Assembly (NCBI GenBank): GCA_018667995.1 | Contig: JABIQT010000876.1 | Coordinates: forward strand, 1 to 12,156 | DNA from: Candidatus Latescibacterota bacterium | GTDB taxonomy: Bacteria > JAAXHH01 > JABIQT01 | Reading direction: 5' to 3' | DNA: 12,156 nt | Shown here: positions 8,629-12,156 of the stretch, piece by piece | Layout: the number at the start of each line of letters is the position of its first letter | Position numbering within the stretch: the first letter of the stretch is position 1 | Program-made: the position numbers and the translations under genes | Notes under the pieces: generated by a model | The model's database searches: none | What the model was told of the DNA's origin: nothing | What the model saw: only the letters and a program-made list of their open reading frames with translations

Positions 8629-9061
8629 CTCAAGCTCCGTTTTTTGATGAATAGGTCAGCATTATTTCTCATACAAGCTGCGAGTACAGACTCCATCCGA
8701 CTCGGATCCCGATTGCCAAATATCTGCATCGTAATAGGACAATGGCGACCAGATGATTCCGTACTCATTCCCAATATATCTTTGGCTCATACATGCGTGC
8801 ACCAACTTGATCCTTCTTGATCGATTTAGCCGCAGATACTGGCATATCATGGTACTACTCACACCGGCATGGTAACCATCCACCATGCACTTCAACAATG
8901 CCAGCTATTTTGCATTGATTTGAACGATACGTCAAGCTATCAATTGAAGACATTTCATGTACCTCAATACTGATGCACACACTCATTTGAATTACCGACA
9001 ATAGTCCCATAGTATTCCAGCGGATTCATCATAGACAGCCAAATGCAATCGGGCGAGGTTC

Positions 9062-9133
9062 CGGCCCCAGAAATGACGTCCAGCGGTCCTTAATATATAC
9101 TTGCTCGAGGCCAGGCGGGGCCGTATATTTTTC
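9062..9133 (+). terminator. GC-rich long-range stem followed by a T-run
   Basis: CGGCCCC at 9062-9068 is the exact reverse complement of GGGGCCG at 9117-9123, giving a seven-pair all-GC stem that encloses 48 bases. TATATTTTT follows immediately (9124-9132). A smaller alternative hairpin, GGCC-AGGCGG-GGCC (9109-9122), ends at nearly the same place. The T-run on the plus strand suggests a transcript end, but no plus-strand gene precedes it. It could therefore be the 3' end of an unrecognised RNA, an attenuator for the glycosylase operon, or chance. The loop is longer than in a typical intrinsic terminator. Confidence 0.25.
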
Positions 9134-9198
9134 GAGTTGAATGTGCAGATTCACGTACGCTCAAGCAGGCGCCCTGTAGTTCTCCGTCCCGGTCCTAT

Positions 9199-9215
9199 TA
9201 GAACCCAGGTTTCTA
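9199..9215. promoter_or_regulatory. Imperfect palindrome upstream of fpg-uvrC, LexA-box-like
   Basis: The 17-mer TAGAACCCAGGTTTCTA pairs in seven of eight positions about its central A (9207). In another register it reads GAAC-N4-GTTTC, close to the GAAC-N4-GTTC LexA operator type known from Bacillus and actinobacteria. It lies 76 bases before the glycosylase ATG and overlaps TATTAG (9196-9201), a possible -10 hexamer. The two registers do not share a centre, which weakens the LexA reading. Confidence 0.3.
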
Positions 9216-9291
9216 TCAGTCAGGCATCCCCGTTTCCGCCATCGTAATACTGAATGTATTGTCGCCTGTTCCCAAGGAAGTATTTGATAGC

Positions 9292-10185
9292 ATGCCAGAG
9301 CTTCCGGATATACTACTCTACACCGAAGCCTTGCAACGACACGTCGTTGACCAAGTCATAGAAGAAGTGACCGTCAGAAGCCCATTTCTGGTGAGGACGG
9401 TTTCTCCCTCGATTTCTAGTCTCCGAGGCAAAACCGTAATTGGGATACAAAATATCGGAAAACGTATCATTCTGAACTTGACCGATGAGGTGCATCTTGT
9501 ATTTCATTTGATGATAGCGGGAAGATTCAAATGGCGCCCGTCCGGAACTAGACCAAAAAGCAGGAATGATTTGATGTGCATCACTTTTCCAGGCGGAGTC
9601 CTGCTGCTGACAGAAGTGGGCACTAAGAAACGGGCATCCCTTCATATCGCTGTTGGGGCTGATGAGCTAGAATCCTATGATCCGGGCGGTATAGATGTGC
9701 TTACCTGCACGGTTGAGACGTTTGCCAACGCGTTACGTTTGGAGAACCACACGTTGAAAAGAGCCTTAACCGACCCCAGGCTTTTCAGCGGAATTGGCAA
9801 TGCTTACTCGGATGAGATACTCCATCGGGCAGGAATGTCCCCATTTCAGTGGACGAGTCGCACCTCTGATACCGAAGCAGGAACACTTCTTTCCGCGGCG
9901 CGATCCACGCTCGGACAGTGGATCCATTCGCTGCGCGATGAGGTAGGCACATCATTTCCGGAGAAGGTCACCGCTTTCCGTCCCGCTATGGCGGTGCACG
10001 GAAAGTTTGGTATGCCCTGCCCCATCTGCAGTGCACAGGTTCAGCGGATCGTATATGGCGATCGGGAAACAAATTACTGTCCCGGCTGCCAGACTGATGG
10101 AATCATTCTAGCGGACAGAGCGCTTTCGAGAATCCTCAAGAAAGACTGGCCCAGGAATATAGAAGAGTTGGGCAGGACACCATGA
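9292..10185 (+). CDS. Fpg/Nei-family DNA glycosylase/AP lyase
   Basis: A 297-residue base-excision-repair enzyme of the Fpg/Nei family, which removes oxidised bases using an N-terminal proline as nucleophile and nicks the abasic site. The start is fixed by chemistry: the protein must begin MPELPD so that removal of Met exposes Pro and then the catalytic Glu. The upstream in-frame extension from 9259 is rejected. K57 (in NIGKRI) matches the conserved lysine. The helix-two-turn-helix lies at about 161-184 (FSGIGNAYSDEILHRAGMSP, with N170). A C-terminal zinc finger has C243, C246, C263 and C266, with R258 in the turn. The opening PDILLY and the ending LADRALSRILKKDWP set it apart from textbook E. 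coli Fpg, so whether 8-oxoguanine or oxidised pyrimidine is preferred is open. AAGGAAG lies upstream at slightly long spacing. Its stop overlaps the uvrC start (ATGA). Confidence 0.92.
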   Translation: MPELPDILLYTEALQRHVVDQVIEEVTVRSPFLVRTVSPSISSLRGKTVIGIQNIGKRIILNLTDEVHLVFHLMIAGRFKWRPSGTRPKSRNDLMCITFPGGVLLLTEVGTKKRASLHIAVGADELESYDPGGIDVLTCTVETFANALRLENHTLKRALTDPRLFSGIGNAYSDEILHRAGMSPFQWTSRTSDTEAGTLLSAARSTLGQWIHSLRDEVGTSFPEKVTAFRPAMAVHGKFGMPCPICSAQVQRIVYGDRETNYCPGCQTDGIILADRALSRILKKDWPRNIEELGRTP

Positions 10186-12156
10186 CACAGACAGAAAAGA
10201 ATGCCGAACTGACCGAAAAAGTCAGGAATTTACCGCGGTCTCCTGGAGTCTACTTGATGAAGGATTCCAAGGGGCGGGTGTTGTACATTGGAAAGGCCAA
10301 GAGTCTTCGCAGCCGTGTGCGATCCTATTTCCTTAATAATGACCGCTACGTCCATCCGAAGATCGTGGCCCTGGTAAGTCGCATTGCAGATGTGGACTTT
10401 GTGTTGACGGACTCAGAAGTGGAAGCGCTTATCCTGGAAGATAATCTGGTAAAGGAACACAAGCCTCGATATAACGTAATGCTACGTGACGACAAGGCCT
10501 TCCCTTTCATAAAGGTCACGAACGAACCCTATCCACGGCTCATAGTAACACGTAAGCGTGACAATGATGGCGCGCGCTATTTCGGCCCATATACCAATGT
10601 AAAGGCCATGAGGAAGACGCTGGAGACTGTGCGGAAGGTTTTTCCCATGCGCACCTGCACGAGCGCAAAGACGTGGCCGTCGCTGAGTCGCCCGTGTTTG
10701 GACTATGATATCAAGCGCTGCCCCGGTCCATGCAAGGATCACATTACACAGGAGGGCTACGGGGAGATTATTAACGAAACTTGTCAGTTCCTTTCAGGCA
10801 GGAAGAGTGGGCTGATCGGATCTCTGAAGAGAAAGATGAAGGATGCCTCTGACATTCTACAGTTCGAGCTGGCAGCATCTGTTCGTGATCAGATTTACAC
10901 TATAGAGAAGGACACCGTCAGGCAACGAATGGTCTCGAAACAGGAGAGCGATCAGGATGTATTTGGGCTCGCACATGAGGGCGAGGAAGCATGCATGTCG
11001 GTACTTACTATCAGAGAGGGCAAGCTGCTTGGCAAAGACCAGTTTTTTCTCAAATCCCCAGCGGAAAACACCCAGCAGGAGATCGTGGACTTCTTCCTCT
11101 CAAAATACTACCTCATGTTCTCTAATAGACAATCGCTACCAGACGAAATCGTTACACACGGTGTCTCCGAGGAGACCTCGATTCTCAATAATTGGCTCAA
11201 CGAGATACGAGGAAAGAAGGTAACTATTACGGTACCACAGCGTGGCAATAAGGCATCCCTCCTCGATCTTGCTCGTAGAAACGCTGAGCTGCAGCTGAAT
11301 ATACGCACGGTCCGGACAATGGAAGTAAAAGCAAGTCACGCAATACGGCCCGCAGTCGCCGCCCTCCAGAAGGACCTTCGATTGAGTAATCCCCCGCGTC
11401 GCATCGAGACCTTCGATATATCCAATATCCAGGGCACCAATCCGGTGGCATCCATGGTGAGCTTTGTCGATGCCAGACCAAAGAAGTCAGAATACCGCAA
11501 GTTTGCGATTCGGGATGTCATTGGACCAAATGATTTTGCCATGATGCGGGAGGTGATCGGTCGTCGATACCGAAGAATCCTTGACGAAGAAGGCGAGTTG
11601 CCGGACCTGGTAGTCATCGATGGCGGAAAGGGGCAGCTCTCCAGCGCCAAGCTGGTCCTGGATGAACTCGGGCTAGTAGACCTTCCCGTGATTGGCCTGG
11701 CAAAGCGCCTTGAGGAAATCTTCCTGCCGGGAATATCTGAACCTGTTCTCATTCCTCGAACATCACCGGCCCTGAAAATGCTCATGCAGGCCCGGGACGA
11801 AGCTCATCGGTTCGCAGTGACCTTTCATCGTCAGAAGCGTGGCAAAGCCATGACAAGATCTGCACTGGATGATATCCCCGGAATCGGGACAGTCCGAAGA
11901 CAGAATCTTCTGCGCGCATTCGGTTCTTTCGATAAAATTGGAGTGGGGTCCGTGGATGACCTGGCCGCAGTCAAAGGCATTGGAATGGCGGCGGCGAGTC
12001 TGCATATGGGGTGTGACCATTTCGGAGATGTCTTCTATGAGGGAGATGGTTTCGCAGCGGTCACAAAGCGGGTCGAGCGCGCCATCCGCGACTTCGGCCA
12101 GTCGTGGGAGGTTCGGATAGTCCCATCGACCGACCGCCCACTTTTACCCCTAACCC
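10182..12156 (+). CDS. uvrC: UvrABC excinuclease subunit C (partial at window edge)
   Basis: UvrC makes both incisions around bulky DNA damage once UvrB is loaded. At least 658 codons are open and no stop is reached before the window ends. The GIY-YIG 3'-incision nuclease covers about 18-100: SPGVYLMKDSKGRVLYIGKA, the arginines after KSL, and E86 in LEDNLVK. Four cysteines (C159, C172, C180, C184) follow. The UVR motif that binds UvrB lies at about 213-243 (KRKMKDASDILQFELAASVRD, key F229-E230). The RNase H-like 5'-incision domain has D412 (FDISNIQGT), D480 (VIDGGKGQL) and D539/H542 (RDEAHRFA). A helix-hairpin-helix pair occupies about 561-605 (DIPGIG, VKGIG). Most UvrC proteins end shortly after this, but here the frame continues for over 50 residues. 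The ATG overlaps the glycosylase stop by four bases, implying translational coupling. The frame carries no frameshift up to the helix-hairpin-helix. Confidence 0.97.
   Translation, partial: MTQTEKNAELTEKVRNLPRSPGVYLMKDSKGRVLYIGKAKSLRSRVRSYFLNNDRYVHPKIVALVSRIADVDFVLTDSEVEALILEDNLVKEHKPRYNVMLRDDKAFPFIKVTNEPYPRLIVTRKRDNDGARYFGPYTNVKAMRKTLETVRKVFPMRTCTSAKTWPSLSRPCLDYDIKRCPGPCKDHITQEGYGEIINETCQFLSGRKSGLIGSLKRKMKDASDILQFELAASVRDQIYTIEKDTVRQRMVSKQESDQDVFGLAHEGEEACMSVLTIREGKLLGKDQFFLKSPAENTQQEIVDFFLSKYYLMFSNRQSLPDEIVTHGVSEETSILNNWLNEIRGKKVTITVPQRGNKASLLDLARRNAELQLNIRTVRTMEVKASHAIRPAVAALQKDLRLSNPPRRIETFDISNIQGTNPVASMVSFVDARPKKSEYRKFAIRDVIGPNDFAMMREVIGRRYRRILDEEGELPDLVVIDGGKGQLSSAKLVLDELGLVDLPVIGLAKRLEEIFLPGISEPVLIPRTSPALKMLMQARDEAHRFAVTFHRQKRGKAMTRSALDDIPGIGTVRRQNLLRAFGSFDKIGVGSVDDLAAVKGIGMAAASLHMGCDHFGDVFYEGDGFAAVTKRVERAIRDFGQSWEVRIVPSTDRPLLPLT

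Larger units (their letters stand above)
8629..9291. other. Long intergenic gap between divergent gene pairs
   Basis: About 660 bases separate the starts of the coiled-coil gene (minus) and the glycosylase gene (plus). Open frames of 77-78 residues crossing 8587-8898 have no good ribosome-binding sites, odd composition (Cys, Tyr and Ser rich) and no recognisable motif. I see no tRNA, rRNA, SRP RNA or tmRNA signature. A weak minus-strand promoter candidate for the coiled-coil gene is TTGTAT (8671-8676) and TATTCA (8648-8653), spaced by 17 bases. The right half (9060-9215) contains the stem and palindrome listed separately. Confidence 0.6.

Noticed and set aside
8662-8898. Minus-strand 78-codon frame in the long gap
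   Set aside because: Odd composition, no clear Shine-Dalgarno site and no motif; a relic cannot be excluded but a gene is not supported.
2482-9088. Eleven-base inverted match between the lhr start region (2482-2492) and the gap (9078-9088)
   Set aside because: Many 11-base matches are expected by chance in a window of this length, and the match does not extend.
9246-9260. Small dyad AATAC-TGAAT-GTATT before the glycosylase gene
   Set aside because: Five AT-rich pairs with no flanking support; likely chance.
12147-12156. CCCCTAACCC at the window end resembles telomeric repeat
   Set aside because: Only one partial unit, inside an open bacterial reading frame; best explained by chance.

Overview
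This is a bacterial chromosomal window. It carries MreB, UvrC, an Fpg/Nei glycosylase and a full-length bacterial-type Lhr, and most starts have Shine-Dalgarno-like sites. Base composition looks roughly balanced by eye. I cannot name the phylum. MreB implies a rod-shaped or MreB-patterned cell. Intact housekeeping genes dominate, and I see no phage, transposon, CRISPR, rRNA or tRNA signal.

Layout. Positions 22-1176 hold two minus-strand genes, an SRPBCC/AHSA1-type protein followed by an ankyrin-repeat protein. A divergent intergenic region separates them from a plus-strand DUF2461 (TIGR02453) gene at 1370-2056. A likely small minus-strand gene of 68 residues (2122-2328) diverges from lhr (2493-6890), a 1465-residue superfamily 2 helicase. 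lhr converges on mreB (7043-8077, minus), and directly upstream of mreB is a coiled-coil protein with a very acidic tail (8110-8628, minus). A gap of about 660 bases (8629-9291) has no convincing gene. It holds a GC-rich long-range stem followed by a T-run and, nearer the next gene, an imperfect palindrome resembling a LexA box. The window ends with an Fpg/Nei-type DNA glycosylase (9292-10185) overlapping uvrC by four bases (10182 to the window edge, no stop seen).

Togetherness. Two themes stand out. The first is genome repair: Lhr, Fpg/Nei and UvrC lie within 10 kb, with the last two translationally coupled. The second is cell shape or division: MreB behind a coiled-coil partner candidate whose N-terminal 65 residues resemble the TIGR02449/ZapB-like coiled coils. 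The least explained items are the acidic tail of the coiled-coil protein with its embedded GGMDDFFRGH segment, the mreB copy without mreC/mreD beside it, the small gene beside lhr, the structured 8629-9291 gap, and the long UvrC C-terminal tail. None of these is proof of a new system; the coiled-coil/MreB pair is the best lead.
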